From contig PUQB01000353.1 in NCBI GenBank assembly GCA_003024785.1, forward strand, positions 1 to 64,000: a stretch of 64,000 nt of DNA, given 5' to 3'. The translations under genes and the position numbers were made by a program. How positions within the stretch are numbered: position 1 is the stretch's first letter; the number at the start of each line of letters is the position of its first letter. Below the pieces are notes generated by a model. That model saw only the letters and a program-made list of their open reading frames with translations. It had not been told where the DNA came from and did not search any database. Positions 12,199 through 25,468 of the stretch are shown here, piece after piece. The DNA is from Selaginella tamariscina. Lineage: Eukaryota > Streptophyta > Lycopodiopsida > Selaginellales > Selaginellaceae.

Positions 12199-15100
12199 TC
12201 ATATCCACCTTTTAGTTGGTTTAGCAGCTGGGTTAGCGAACAAATGCCGAGCAAACGCAGGTTTGTTACTTTCAGCAACTGCATGGAATCCCGTCAGAAT
12301 GCAACAGGTACGTACATTAAGCATCTATATTGTATATATAGAATACAAGACACAACAGTAATTTTTAAGAAAGACCACCACTGCATAGCACAACATATGT
12401 ATGCGTATGCATATGAACACGAAGACATATCAACACCGTACATATACAAATACACAATATGCATTTCTGATGCTTTGTGTATACCTGGTTTTTGAGAACT
12501 CTCCTTGGATCCTAGTGAAGAACGCTTGACGCTAGAACAGTCAGGAGGCAGACCGATATTCGAATACCTTCGTGAAGATTGGTCACACGATAGTCTTGGA
12601 TCCGATGGTCTCAGCTTTTGAGCTTGCAATGGCGTTCTGAAACAACAATCATAAGTTAAACAGAAAAAGAGGATCTAATTGGAAACGCACAGACGCACAC
12701 CTACGTGTTTATGTGTGTGTAACTGACCTCCATTGTTGACCAGCCTGAGGTTTTCTTATGCTACCAGGCGACGATCTTCCACCAGTGTCGGAGTTATGAT
12801 CCAAGTAAAGAGAAGCCTTCAAATATGCACTCTTTCTTAACAGCTTTTGACTTGCTGAAACTCAAACAGAAATATAAGTACAATCGTACATCCCAATACG
12901 CATATACTTGTACATACACACATATATGTTTATGTGTGTTATGTACAGATTTGTCTGTATGTGTGCATGCGGTGTGTATGTGTTACACTGACCGGTAACA
13001 TCTGCAGGTCTGAGCTTCGGCTTCAACGATGTTGTGCTTAGTGTCACAGCCTTGGAGTTCATAATCTTCTCTTGTAATATTCTTTGGGGTGTAGCCCTGG
13101 GTGAAGCAGATAACATCAACGGAGGACATAATGTATCTTCCTGCATGGAAGTTTAAACATGAGCAACAAGATAATGGCCTCTATTGGATGCATTATTAAC
13201 TTATGCGTGTATGCTTCTAAATCCATGTGTGTATCGAATCCATCCATACATGTCTAAAGGTATAAATAACGTCGTAAATTATATACAAATATATGGATAT
13301 CCTCCACACGCATGGACAAAGTTTTCAATATGTTTATTATTTAAATGAATAATAACTCATGAGCAACGTCTCCAGTTTTCATGTAAATTAATACGATGTG
13401 TGCGTATCGTAAATTTATCCATCATATCACTGCAATCCCGAGTGCGCGTGTGTATGTGTATTATTTATACCAGTTATACTTGTATATAGGTCTACTTGTT
13501 CATTTATATTTACTTACTTTCCCACTGTCACTACTGAGGCAGGATTCGAATATGTCCTCTTCGGGGCTCAGAGTTGACGAGTAGGAGCTCTCCTCGGTCT
13601 TGATTTGCCATTCTGCAACGGTGCTTCGTACTCTTGGTCTTTGAGCATAGCCAGTTTTGAGCTTCTCTATTTCGGATTCTTTCCTACTTAATGCCTCCTT
13701 CAATGCTGCAACCTGAACAACACGTACACACCCCTTTCACGTCTTATCAAATGGCTTCATATTGTATAAAAATAGGCCTCTAGTAATGACATCAAAGTGA
13801 AAAGGTGGACGTGCATACTGAATTGCGTATTAAATACGTCTATAGCACATGCTCTAAATATGTGCGTGCCGTGCGTGCGTGCGTGTACATATGTCACTGT
13901 GAAAAACATCATCTGTAAGACTCTATGATGCACGAACACAAAATGATATAAGTATATTCTCATACAGTATGAAGTAATTTAATACTGTGTAAGAAAGTCT
14001 TTGACGAGATGGATGAAATACCAATTGTTATATGTAATACCTGGTCTTTTAACTCTCGGACATCACCGCTCTCTCTATTAGTGCGTGCAGCTCCTAGTTC
14101 AACAGTTGCTACTCGCTCTGCAAACTTAAGTGTGCTTACTGTCTCACCATAGGACTCCACTTCCGGGCTCATATGTACAAACATAAGAGTTTTGGCTTGA
14201 CCACCTGTGTTTTAAAATTAAACAACATAACAATCAAGGTAGAAAGAGCATTTTATATGCTAGCTTATTATAATATACAGTTTATGGTCTACACGATACA
14301 TACGCTGAGTGGACATTCTAGTTATAAAGCTAGTTATTGCCACATACACTCTTAAAATATACAGTAGGAAACGAGTAAATGAGCCTGTATGTCAATTGTA
14401 AGAGCATATATCTGGTGAAGATACAGAATATAAACATACATATACAACTATATTCAGAACATACCTAGAGAGTCTTGGAGGAGTTGGGTGAGCTTGCTGT
14501 TTCTGTAGGGAATGTGCGAGCTTTTGAGACTCAATGCGGATATAACATCACCGAGAGCTGCTAGTGACTTGTTTATAAACTGTGCCTCTTTCAGCCTCTC
14601 TCCTGTTGCCTCGGATTTGTCCACTCTCTCACTTCCCGCTAGGTCTACTAGGTGAAGAGATCCATGCAATACGGCTCCCGTCGCCAAGTCCGTACCATGA
14701 ACGTGAATCGTTAACACGCTGTATTATTAAAGTATAAAAATAAACGATTTAATAAACGATAAAATCAGTTTATGATACTTGATAGCTGACTATATGAGGT
14801 AATAAAGTCAAAGATTTATGCGTATGGATGTATGCACGTATATATCTATGTATTTATTACACACACACACAAGCGGACCTGTGAGAACGAGAGCTTCTTT
14901 CGTTCATGGCAGTTGAGCCAACAGATCGGTTCTTTTGGCCAAGCTTCATCAGCTGCAATACATCGACTGTGGAGTTTACGGGCATCATAGTTGCATCAGG
15001 AACGTTAATACCATTCTTTTGTGAAGAGTTTCTAATCTCCAGCGTAGAAAGCAAGTAAAGGAAAACTTAAATACAGCCAACGGATTGTTAATCATGCGCA

Positions 15101-17922
15101 CTCACCACACACACACAGTATTCAGGATATTTTTTGCCACTGTCTGTAGAGAGCAAGTCTCTAAGCTGTTCGTTGTAGATCTCAAGGAACTGAACAACGA
15201 TTTCATATCGAATAATGTCCTTACGATTGGAAGATATTCCGAACAAGTCATGCAAAGCTCGGTAATTAACTCCCCATGTCTTTTCTGTTAAATTATCTGG
15301 TCCACTCTGACATCAACAATCGTCAGTAAACGCACGCGAATTCATATGTATCAGTGTGCGTAAACGTGCATATGGATTTATTTATGAGTGTACATGTACG
15401 TAAATAAATGTACATGTAAATAAACAGATGCACACGTACACATAGATATCACACGCATATTACGTCTGTATGTACAAGCAGCTACGAAACCCACCATAGT
15501 GTATGTCTTTCCGGATCCTGTTTGCCCATAGGCAAAGATGCAAACATTGTAACCATCAAGTACCGAGCGAATAAGTGGTTGTGTGTCGAGGTACACCGAC
15601 TCTAAAGAACTCGAAAAGTGAATAAACTTAAAGAATATGTCAAATAGTACAAACGAAACACACACACACACACACACATACGAACCTTGCGTTGCAGAAG
15701 GACCAAAAATCTTGTTAAAGCAGAATGTCTTGCGAGCATCCTTATTAGCAATCATAATCTCCCCGCTTTCACCAATGAACTCAACGATTCCTTGGTCCGA
15801 CGATGGCCTTACTCTACAGTACACCCGTATGCTTCCTGTACGCTTTTAGAGAAGTTTAGTGACTTCGTTAGAATGTGTGTGGTGTGTAACTCTATACATG
15901 GAATAAATGTCACCTTTTAAATCTTGAACTTCATTGTAGAGCTTCCTATTTTCAGCGAGTGCTTTACGATATCCTGCAGCATCAGCAGCAAGCTCCGTGA
16001 TATTATTTTCTGAATTCACATAAAGGGTGTGTCAGTAAATGTGTAAGATTAATTCTATTACGTATGGATATTACCGAACAACTGCACGTCGCTTTTCCAT
16101 TTTTGTTGCATCACAAGTGCTTCTCCTTTAACACTGTCAAACGCGTACCTTAGGCTCTGCAGGTTATAGTGGGTCAGTAAACACGCAGTTCAGCTACACA
16201 AGCGCGCGTGTGCGCACACACACACACGATCGGTTCTGTTATTATTATTATACGGCTACCGTTATTATTACTAAGAACACTTACCTTGATTTCCTCCTTT
16301 GCATCGACTAGCAGTTGCTGCATTTCTTTGCTCCTTGATGGTTTTTCTCCACGCACATTAGCATTGTTTTTCATCTAGAAGAGCAGTTTAAAATCATCAA
16401 AACCTTCGTATCAACACGGATGTATTTAACTGTGCTGTGTATAGTTTGCCTACATACTTATACACGAGAGAGAGAGAGAGATCTTGTGAAATCCGTACCT
16501 GTTCGGCATGCAAATAAAGTCGTTTCTGAAACTCCTCTATAACCTTCTTTATCATCACTTCTACTAACTGCAGATTGGATTATACAGGTTAGATTTATCC
16601 ACGCACATACTCACACACACACTCACTCACACACATAGACACAAATACCGCTGGGATTTCGTCTGTTTGCTTTCCACCGATCATATTTTTAACGAGTGCT
16701 GAAAGAGTTGCGCCCTGCAAGTATACAACTCTCAAACAAGTTCTCTGAACTGCATTAAGCACCTTTACCTCGATGCCATTGAGAACGGAATGATTTCCGT
16801 TCAGCGTTACGTCCTGCATCGGTTTTGACCTCATTTGAAGGAGCTCACGAAACTTGCCGGCTAAATGATTTATCCAAGCAGATGTCGAGTCTGTTCATAA
16901 TTAACAGATTTAAACATAAGTTCTAAATTTGTATGTACTACACACACACACGGACACAATTAGACATCACACACACACACACACACACACACTACATATA
17001 TAAACCAAGTACCTGTTGCAAGAGGGCAATTCTCAATGTCCAAGGTGGGGTCATCCTCAGTATGATTCTCATATGTCCGTACCTTTGATCCAACCAGACC
17101 TGTTGTTTCTTCAGCAAAGAGGCTGCTGGGCTTCCAAGTTGTCGGGAGGGAATTAATCTCTTCCTTGAATTCTTGCTAACTTCTGATGGGACTGGCCGTC
17201 CTTTAGGATAAACATTTCCCCGAAGCGGGATCTCAATGAACCGGCATATTTCCACGAACCCAATGCCCCTGTCTGCTTCCATTCGTTGTAAGATTTCAAT
17301 GCTAGTACACAGTCTACAACTTTCGTCATCGAAGCAGTAACCTGACGAGACCGAGTTCATATATGAGTTTATATAGATATATGGGTTCGTACCTGCTCCA
17401 CATCAGAAATTTCAAATGTGGGTAGCCGCATTTCTTGAGCAGCAACAAGGAAATTCCGCAAATTCTCGAAGCACTGGAATGCGGACAAGCTTCCATCGGA
17501 TGAAGTTGTCTCCACGACCTGTCCTAAAACGCAGTGAATCAGGGATTTTCAGCAGAAATCGGGGAAATGTACAACCTTTGATACAGCGCCGGGCTCGATT
17601 CTGTTCATGAGCCTGCATAGCAAAGCACCATTTCTCAAGCACAGCCGCAGCTCCTCTTCCGATGGCTCTGCGGGTATTTTCGCACAGCCGACGACTTTTT
17701 TGATCCAAGAAGCGGCTTGAAATCTCCTGGCCGCTGAAATCCGATAAACCCTAAGCTCCAGAGGAGTACAAAACAGAGACAATCCATACCTGCTTCTTCC
17801 GCTTTCCTGGATGCCATATTGACATCGCTCACTCTTCCAGCGGCGACTTCTACTACTGTCAAATGTCGATCTTCTGCGGCGTATTCATCGCTCATTCGCG
17901 AAGGCGCTTCCGGCAAATGCAT
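12199..17922 (-). CDS. Kinesin-14 with calponin-homology domain (KCH type)
   Basis: KCH kinesins are plant-specific minus-end-directed motors that link actin, through an N-terminal CH domain, to microtubules. The start is the ATG at 17922; the open frame above it has none. CH-domain exons include [20 protein letters not shown] and [14 protein letters not shown] (17735-17571), [19 protein letters not shown] (17522-17415) and [20 protein letters not shown] (about 17341). The motor follows a coiled stretch: [10 protein letters not shown] at about 15830, the P-loop [11 protein letters not shown] near 15500, [20 protein letters not shown] at 15290-15240, switch I NERSSRSH near 14890, switch [10 protein letters not shown] and [16 protein letters not shown] (14717-14464), and LMFVHMSPE with TLKFAERV (14205-14040). 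A serine-rich tail extends through 13700-12490 to a likely stop at 12199. One base appears missing near 17170, where the frame jumps before [10 protein letters not shown]. Tail exon boundaries are the least certain. Confidence 0.87.
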
Positions 17923-18072
17923 TGTGGATTTCACTTCCGATTCTTCTCCGACACTATGAACAGAGATTATCGCAAATGTAGCATGAAGACCAGGGCGCAG
18001 CAGCCGCTCTCCGACGAACCCTAGGAACTGAGCTTCTTGAGTTCTTTCTTCCCTCAAGCAAACCAAAACCAC

Positions 18073-18570
18073 ATTGCCCGCCTAATACTTAGCTATGGTT
18101 GCGAACCTACATACCGTGGCAAAAATTTGGCTGTTAAATTAGGTTTGACATACCGAACCGTTTAAAACAGCTAGGTTAGGTACCAGACAGATGCCCTGAC
18201 CGTTTAAACCGGTCAATCGACGGTAAAAGTTATAAATTTGCAGGTAAAGGTGCAGAGTTGGCGTTTTGCTAGGTTTGGGGCTGTGACTAGATTTAGCGGA
18301 ATCTTTGCCACGTGGCGGAACGTAGTTGGTAGGCGGAATCAGGCCGTTGTATGTTGTGGGTTTTTAAGAAGAATTGTTTTGAATCTACCGACTTCACATA
18401 CTGCATTTGTTAAATATTTTAATCGGTAAAGAATAGTCTTAGGATTGTAATCTTTTCATTGATATTAAATTTAAAAACCTTTTTTTTTTTAAATAAATCT
18501 TAATGAGGAAACATCCACCTGATTAATTTTCTTTATAAATCCTTTTAGGGTTCGTTGTACTTTTAGGGCT
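18073..18570. promoter_or_regulatory. Shared upstream region of kinesin-14 (-) and ABHD11-like gene (+)
   Basis: The two genes are divergent with about 650 bp between their start codons. The spacer contains several AAACCGG/CCGGTTTAAA-like words (18150-18225) but no motif I can assign with confidence. An open minus-strand extension above the kinesin ATG reaches 18072 but has no ATG. Confidence 0.35.
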
Positions 18571-19426
18571 ATGGAACAATCACTACTAGCATTTGATGAG
18601 TTTCCCAAGGTAGCAGGTCCCGACAAGACGGTAATGTTACTCCACGGGATTTTAAGCTCTGGCAGGAATTGGCAAAGCTTTGGAAGGCGGCTGGCAAAAC
18701 AGCTCGGTCCGACGTGGAAATCAATCACCATAGACCTGCGAAACCATGGTAGGTCATCGAAGAGAAATTTTGCACCACCACATAATTTATCATCAGCTGC
18801 TGGGGACTTAGCCAATCTGATAAGAACACATCCGAATGTTGTTGAACCGGATATTCTCATTGGGCACTCCATGGGAGGGAGAGTAGCGTTAGAGTTCCTC
18901 AGGGATGTATGGAATATGGGGAAAGTTACTGCCAGAAGATACCGAAACAGGTGTGGGTGTTAGATACTTATATAGGTGTAAACGAACAACACGACAGGAT
19001 TAAGGAGCTGGTTTCATTGATACCGGCCTTGCCCATCTCTGTTCCATCTAAACAATGGTTAATGAACAGGTTGTCAGAGCTTGGATTATCGACAGAGCAT
19101 GCGAAATGGCTGGCAAGTTGTGCTAGAGGGAAGGGTACAGGGACTGAGGAGTGTGTATGGGACTTTAACCCTGCAGGCGTGACGGAGATGTTCAAGGCTT
19201 GTCGGGAAGCAGATTACTGGGATCTGCTTAGCCATCCACCAGAGACGAGTAACATTGGGATTATCTGCGGGGAGAGAAGCGATATATGCCCTGGGAGTGA
19301 TAAGGAACGACTGGAAACTATCTCAAGAGACGGTAAGATTGCATACAAAGTTCTTGGCAACGCAGGACATGCACTCCATGTTGATAATCCTAAGGGTTAT
19401 TGGAGTTGCTTACGACTCCTGTCTAA
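18571..19426 (+). CDS. Alpha/beta hydrolase, ABHD11-like, two frame breaks
   Basis: ABHD11-type proteins are alpha/beta-hydrolase-fold esterases, often mitochondrial or plastidial. The intronless region starts with ATG at 18571. The oxyanion strand reads VMLLHGILSSGRNWQSF, followed by SITIDLRNHGRS and the nucleophile elbow DILIGHSMGGRVAL (serine in GHSMGG). The histidine motif is NAGHALHVDNPKG near 19360-19395. The frame shifts near 18908 (before EYGESYCQKIPKQVWVLD) and at AAGGGTTATTGG near 19398. With the second shift the protein ends LLELLTTPV and a TAA at 19424-19426, the family's usual end. Both breaks are one-base changes, so the gene may be intact in the organism. Confidence 0.82.
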
Positions 19427-19646
19427 AATCTTATTACATGGATTCTCCTTTCTGCTCTACATCCTATGAAATAACTTTTTTGCAAATGCCTCTTATGGGC
19501 ATTCACGCTTTAGGTGAATGTTTGTGTATGATTTTGTGTACAATGCAAACACACGCATCATGTATGGCATAACATATGTGGTATATGTATATTTATCATG
19601 CAGCATGGTGAGAGATAGTCAAAACCATTAAGTTTTCTTAGTACAT

Positions 19647-21999
19647 TTAAACAAGGTTCTTAAGTTCACGACGAAGGACTTTGCCTGTAGCCGACTTCGG
19701 GATCTCGTCAATGAATATGACTTTGGACAGGAACTTATACGTGACCTTAACCTGTAAGAAAACGAACTGTTCAAACAATGTATACGTGTGTGTGTGGAGG
19801 TATAACCTTTGATGCCACGTATTGTTTAATGTCATCGGCGGTTATCTGGACCTCTTTGTTGAGAACGACGAACGCCACGGGAATTTCATCAAGAACGCCT
19901 ACAACTGCCACATCAAGTACTCCTTGGAGGGTCAGAACGATTCCTCTAGCTCAAATTAAAAGAAAAATTAACGACATACTCTCTCACTCTCTCTCTACTT
20001 GTACATAAGCTATATAACAAAGAAATGAAGGTATATACACTCTTTATTACACACAGGCATGCACCTGAAAGCCACGGTTCTTAAAGACATCTTTGGAACG
20101 GTCAGTTATGTAGAGATCGCCTTCAGCATCCAGATAGCCCATGTCTCCGGATTCCCCAAAGTCATCATTGGGTAGTAACCTCTTGCACACCCATATATTC
20201 CCTTGTGTCCCTTGCTTCACGTCGCTGCCATGCTCGTCCGTAATCTTGATCTCAGTGTTACGTAGCAATTTGCCAACCGAGCCTGGTTTTGAGCCGAGTT
20301 GGCCTCCCCCAAGCTCTAGTGGCATGGCTAATGGTCCGCACGCCTCCGTCATACCGTATCGCTGCCAAAACAGACATGTATCACGCAGATATAGTAATAT
20401 AGATAAGTAGAGTGTGTTCTCTTACGTACAAGTATCTAAAACAAGAGCGCCTGTAATGCAAGGGCTTAATGCAGACTCCAACACACATACACACAGAGAG
20501 ACACACACCCGCAGATATAGTGATATAGAGAACTTGAGAGACACACACACGCAGATATAGTAATATAGATAAGTTCTCTTACGTGTATGGATACACAAGT
20601 ACATTTACAAGAGCATCTGTAATGCAAGAGCTTAACGCTGGCTCCAACACACATACACAAGAGAGAGAGACACGCAATTACTATAGATAAGTAGAGTGTG
20701 TTCTCTTACGTGTATGGTACACAAGTACATTTACGATCTACAAACAGAGCAAAGGCTTAATGCAGTGCAACTGGCTCCAACACACATACACACACACGAC
20801 ACACACCATCACATACGTTTAGAAAATATATCACAAACAGCCACCAGTATGCTTCTTTTTAGACATATATACACAAATATGTGCGACAGAGGACTTTGTT
20901 CGATGTTCAAAATGCACTCTTATCCCAAACTAGCACTCTCACGCACACACACAAACCTGGGCAATGATCTTGTCGGGAAATGATGCTCGGAGCTCCTGTT
21001 GGAGATTAAATGACATTGAAGCTCCTCCACTCACAATGACACGTACAGACCTTAGCTTCTCCTTAGGCATCCGAGGGAGAGGCAGCTACATGTGGTACGA
21101 GTGGCAGGATTGTCACTCCGTGGTCGAATATGGTCCGAGCTAGACTTGCCATTGCCTCAAGCTTAGGCAGAATCACTATCTGAGCTCCCTGACGAATTGC
21201 AGCCATGATAGTGTGCATACCAAAGATGTGATACATGGGCAGGAAAACAAGGAATACATCCTGAGAGGTGATTTGCATGTGGGCGTCCGTTCCTTCCACG
21301 ACTTGAGCTACACTGGACACCAGATTGTTGTGATTCACCAGAACGCCTTTGGGAGGGCCGGATGTGCCGGATGAAAAAGGAATCACCGGGAGCAACTTGA
21401 AACGACTTGAGTACAAGGGTGCGGAAGGACCCGAGAGTATCACAGGAGGAGGATGAATAACAGGGACAAGGAAGTGGGCTGCTATTGCATCTGACGTTTG
21501 ATAAGAAACCACCGTTGTAGCTCCTGATTTCTTCACTTGATCATTGATGACATCCGCGGGGTATCCTGGATTTGCAGGGCTGAGGTACTCCCATTGATAA
21601 GCTTGCTAGAAGAAGGACAACAAACTCAAAAGAATTGGGCAGCAAGCAAAGCACCACATCACCGTGGGAAATGCCGTTTGCTAGCAGCCAGTCTGTGTAG
21701 TACTGCACATTTTGCTGGAGCTCCCCGTACGTGATATCTCTGCTGCAGGAAGCGTCCACCATGCACCTCATGTTCTGGCGTTTGCTCTCCAGTATGTAAT
21801 CCGGGAGTATCACCTTGGGAACTTCAATCGGAAGAAGCTGGGAGGCCGATGTACAGCTGCACAATTTATTGGCACTGGATGTCAACGAGAGCTTCCATGG
21901 AAGAGGAAGAATGGGAGGAGGAAGAAGAGGAGAACGTAACCAGAGAACCGAGAAGCCATTGGAAAGGTAATGAGACAACGCGCCAATGTATATCTGCAC
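19647..21999 (-). CDS. 4-coumarate:CoA ligase-like acyl-activating enzyme, frame interrupted
   Basis: Members of this ANL superfamily adenylate a carboxylic acid and load it on CoA; plant 4CL-like enzymes act on phenylpropanoid, fatty or oxylipin acids. The minus-strand 5' exon has LPDYILESKRQNMRCMVDAS, ITYGELQQNVQYY and GDVVLCLLPNSFEFVVLLLA. The ATP-binding box is PFSSGTSGPPKGVLVNHNNL near 21390-21330, followed by FLPMYHIFGM. Later exons carry RYGMTEACGPLAMPLELG, GDMGYLDAEGDLYITDRSKD, DIKQYVASK and finally KVIFIDEIPKSATGKVLRRE, with TAA at 19647-19649. There is no SKL-type peroxisomal signal. The frame breaks near 21572 and 21085, and a segment before GDMGYLD looks shortened, so this copy may be damaged. 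Its first exon overlaps a repeated segment next to the transposon; the true start codon is uncertain. Confidence 0.8.
20400..20800. repeat. Intronic minisatellite in the acyl-CoA ligase gene
   Basis: A unit of roughly 170 bp, containing TAATGCAAGGGCTTAATGCA-like and GGCTCCAACACACATACACA blocks followed by GATATAGTAATATAGATAAG and TTCTCTTACGTGTATGG, is present about two and a half to three times in direct order within one intron. Confidence 0.65.
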
Positions 22000-22085
22000 A
22001 ATTTATTGGCACTGGATATCAACAAGAGCTTAGGATTGATCCATGGAGGAGGAAGAATGGGCGGAGGAAGAAGAGGAGAACGTAA
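21849..22085. repeat. Tandem duplicate of the acyl-CoA ligase 5' exon segment (two copies left of the transposon)
   Basis: A segment of about 100-140 bp beginning TGTACAGCTGCACAATTTAT is present at 21849-21985 and again at 21986-22085. Both include TTATTGGCACTGGAT, GAGGAGAACGTAACC and the purine-rich GGAAGAATGGG block. A third copy lies at 30297-30445 on the other side of the transposon. The array therefore predates the insertion. Confidence 0.85.
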
Positions 22086-22095
22086 CCATAACGAG
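22086..22095. repeat. Left target-site duplication of the 8.2-kb transposon
   Basis: CCATAACGAG here is repeated exactly at 30281-30290. Ten base pairs fits the 8-11 bp duplications of Mutator-like elements. Confidence 0.8.
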
Positions 22096-22130
22096 GGTCT
22101 CGGCGAAAAGGAGGCTCCGGCTCAGGAGGC
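22096..22130. repeat. Left terminal inverted repeat of the transposon
   Basis: Begins GGTCTCGGCGAAAAGGAGGC. Compared with the reverse complement of 30280-30246, roughly 27 of 35 positions agree with one gap, including GTnTCG, GGAGGCT and CAGGAGGC. Confidence 0.65.
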
Positions 22131-22139
22131 TTCATATTA

Positions 22140-22212
22140 TTCTAGTATATTCGCGGATATTCTAGGGTTATTCTAGCATATTCTAGAATATTCTCAAGAA
22201 TATTCTAGAATA
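22140..22212. promoter_or_regulatory. Left subterminal heat-shock-element-like array
   Basis: The stretch 22181-22210 reads TTCtaGAAtaTTC, a four-base gap, then GAAtaTTCtaGAA, that is, six alternating nGAAn/nTTCn pentamers, with further ATTCTAG words from 22140. The minimal HSF site needs three such pentamers. A matching array lies near the right end at 30215-30237. It might equally be a transposase-binding repeat. Confidence 0.5.
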
Positions 22213-22309
22213 TATAAGTTTTTTTAATATGCCGACTGGTTTAATATACGCCGACTGGCTTAATATATGCCACTGGCTTAATAAAACATTATCCTAAACC
22301 CTAAACCAT

Positions 22310-25300
22310 TTATCCTTGTAGCACCGGTGGGTCATGAACTCTGTTGCAATTCACCAGCAAACGGTGGACCTCCATGTCACTGAGCGATCGCCTTTGTAGA
22401 AAATATGTGACTTCCGGGTTCAAGCCAAGCACACGGCTATAGACGAAGTACATGTGTACACATGGGCTCCAACTTTTGCTCTTCTGAAATGTAGAACAAC
22501 TGCATGAAGGATAAGTATTAATAGTCACCTTTGCAGAGTCATTTCCTGCCGACACAACGAAAGCCTCCTTCCGTCCTCTAGCTGTCACTTCAACATTTCG
22601 CACACAACCTAAAAACGTCTTGGCCTTGCGGAAATTCTTCTCTTGTTCCTTAGACATTTTTGTTGGAGTCCGACCATACGTCCTTCGAAAGGTGGAATTG
22701 TTGTAGATCCAGCTCCACGTGGTGGCGATGGTGTTTTGTCCTTCTGACCCTCATCTACTCTTCCTGCCATCCCCTGTAAACCTTCCAGAACAAAGCCTGC
22801 ATCCTGTAGTTCTCTGACCTCCTCACTTGTCAGCTTCGTTTCCTTGAGCACAGGCCAAACCGTTGGTGGTGTTGGAATCGTGACCGAAGAATTTTGCCGT
22901 TTGGCCGCGTGAAACACCCTGAATCTTTTGGGCAGAACCACATCATCTGTTGTACATACTCCTCATTCCCCAAGGCATCAATGTACATTCGTTTTCCATA
23001 GAATCCTGGTGCTGGCACTCTGCTTGGATAACCGATTGGTTTTCCACACAGAGCAGTTCCTTCCTGATTCATCCCCAAACACTTAACCTTACTGGATGCT
23101 CCGATTCGTCTGATGGCCCACTCTGTTTGAGCAATCTCTCTCTCCGAAACCTCTTCGAACCTTAACCTCTTTCTCCTGTTGTTTTGGACCACCCGCTCTG
23201 TGTACTCTACATCATGTCTGTGTGAACGTCGAGCATCAGACTGTTCTGTTCCTGTGACTGTTCTCCTAACAGTTTGCACTCGAACGTTAGTGGTACTCGT
23301 GAACTCCGGGCTGGTCAAGTGTTCCTCGCCTTCCACCAGATTTGATAATTGTTGATGGAGATACACTTTTCCCCTCAGAGAGTTTGCGTTGCACTCGTTT
23401 CAACAGAGTTTCCTTCGAAGGCCCTGACCCTGTATACCTCCCTTCTATTGCCGCTTTCACCTTCGCACTCTGCATAACTGCATCGGTGAGGTCTAACATT
23501 GTCGCCTCCAGCAGTGGTACTCTTTTGGCCAATCTTGCTCTTCTTGCTCTCGCGTGAATCACTTCAGCATTGTTTGTAGTTGGAACGCTCGCGAGTCCTT
23601 CTTCTGTCATGTCTCCCAGTTCCGCCATGGAGATGTGGTCCTCATGCCTGATCCACCAAGACAGCCATGTCTTCAAAGCTCGAATGTTTGACGCTCGTCC
23701 TTCCCAAAAAGACTCGAGAATTGCCAGTTGTTCTTTCTTAGATTGTTCATTCAGTGCTGCAGGCCAGGCACGAGCAAGCTTCATGTGTTCTTCGCGATGT
23801 TCTTCTGCGATCCATTTCTTTGTCACCTGACGCACGGATTGCATAAAGTGAAACAGACAGCTTCTTTCCCTCCCTTTCATCTTTGCTCCGTTGTTGAATA
23901 CTTGGCGCAAGGCTATCCATATCGCTCCAGCCTCATCCGACATGAAACCAGCAAAGTTGACATTCTCCAAACCCTGCTTCTTACAAACCTCTAGCATTGT
24001 GTTCAAGAACTTCAGCACTGCAACATTATCTTCGCGGCACATATCTGCGTAAGCTATAGTCACCATGGATCTGACACTGCAAGAGAGCGTTAGATAACGA
24101 AGATTAGAAAGTGTTATGAAGAGTTTTACAACTTACAATGGGTCATAAAGGTGTATTCCAATTGTCGCCCAGTCTGGTATGCGGTGCGTGTGGTCCAGAA
24201 CAACCCATTGATCATGAAGGTCTCCTCCACTTTGACACCTTCTGATGTACTCAACTCCTGAACCCGGTCCCTCAACTGTCATTTTGAAGATCAGAGGCTG
24301 CTCCTCAGCACCATGCAGTTCCATCCCTGGAACATGTATGACGTGAATGAAAGGTATTGGCAGCTTTGTCTTCAGCTCCAGAAGACCCTCGTAACCCTCT
24401 CTAAAGTGTGTCTCCTTCTGTCTTGATTGTGTAATCCAGTCCCGAGTCCTAAAGAAAAGGTCACGTCAGTGTGTAGAGATCTAAAAAAAATACCTTCGAT
24501 GGTTTGTTAGAGGTTCAAGTTTTGAGAGTAAACCAGTGTACGAGACTTCTCCTTCTTCCTTGAAAAGTTCTTCAAAGATGAGCTCACGCGCGGCTTGAAA
24601 CTCAATCACTCGTTGATTGGTTCGCGGACTGCTCTTTACCACGTTGCTGACACTAGATCTGGCTCGCTGAACGTTTGAAGCTGACACTGAGGGGCTGACT
24701 GGATGCTGATGAACACCTCTGTGAATGAACAACCTTGTAAAAGAAATGTCGTCTGGCAGAATGTAGTACACATAAGCCGGACAAGTGTGCACCAGCAATG
24801 GCTCCTCTCCACAATGCTTACATTTATGCCTATTACTTTGCCTGTCTCAGTTGTCTTTGCCTTCTCCACAGCACCCTTGAAGTGACATTCATTTGCTTTC
24901 TTCTCAAAAGCCAAGTAGGGGCAGTAGGATTGATGCATTGGAGATGTCCGACACATGAACTTCGACTGACTCGCGCCGGAACATGCCAGTGTGTTGTGCT
25001 CGGGTGTGTCCAATGGTAGCAGCCATCCTTGCGATTCATCCCCGAGTACTTCTCTGTGCTTTCTGTCTTAGGGGGAAGTTCGTAAATGACATTTCCATTG
25101 TATATCTGCGGTAGTTCAGAGACTCGTTTAACTTCAGACGAACCAATGAGATCCTTCCCTATCCTACATTTGTCTGCTCTTAGAAGACACACCAGCATGG
25201 ATTCCTCACGCTCCTCTGTCCGCAACCTGAACAACGGGCCCTTTGCCGGGCACAATGTGTAAAAGACAAACTGGTTTGATGCATTGCCTTCTGGTAACAA

Positions 25301-25468
25301 CTCCACATCTTCTCCAGAACTCGCAGAAACTGACATCAATTGAACCACATGTATAAACCAACAAGGAATGTTGAAAGCAATGTGAAGATCATGTTCAAAC
25401 ACAAAAGCATTTCCATCTTCATCGACTGGGAAATCTTTGTCAATGCCTTCATAGGTAACTCTGGCCAT
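22310..25468 (-). pseudogene. MULE-type DDE transposase with zinc clusters and SWIM finger, frame interrupted
   Basis: Mutator-like transposases cut and paste elements by a D-D-E RNase H-fold nuclease. The frame opens with ATG at 25468 (MARVTYEGIDKDFPVDEDGN). Next comes a C/H-rich region (LACSGASQSKFMCR, SYCPYLAFEKKANECH) and a WRKY/GCM1-like finger (HKCKHCGEE, then FIHRGVHQHPVSP) around 25010-24690. The catalytic core has VVLDHTHRIPDWATIGIHLY (first Asp, near 24200), FAGFMSDEAGAIWIALRQVF (second Asp), SCLFHFMQSVRQV and PTTNNAEVIHARARR (Glu, near 23580). A further cysteine cluster includes CLGMNQEGTALCGKP and WFCPKDSGC. The C-terminal SWIM finger CSCSTFQKSKSWSPCVHMYF has the CxC...CxH pattern. 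Introns lie near 24490 and 24100. One-base shifts occur near 25020, 24830 and 22920. Confidence 0.75.
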
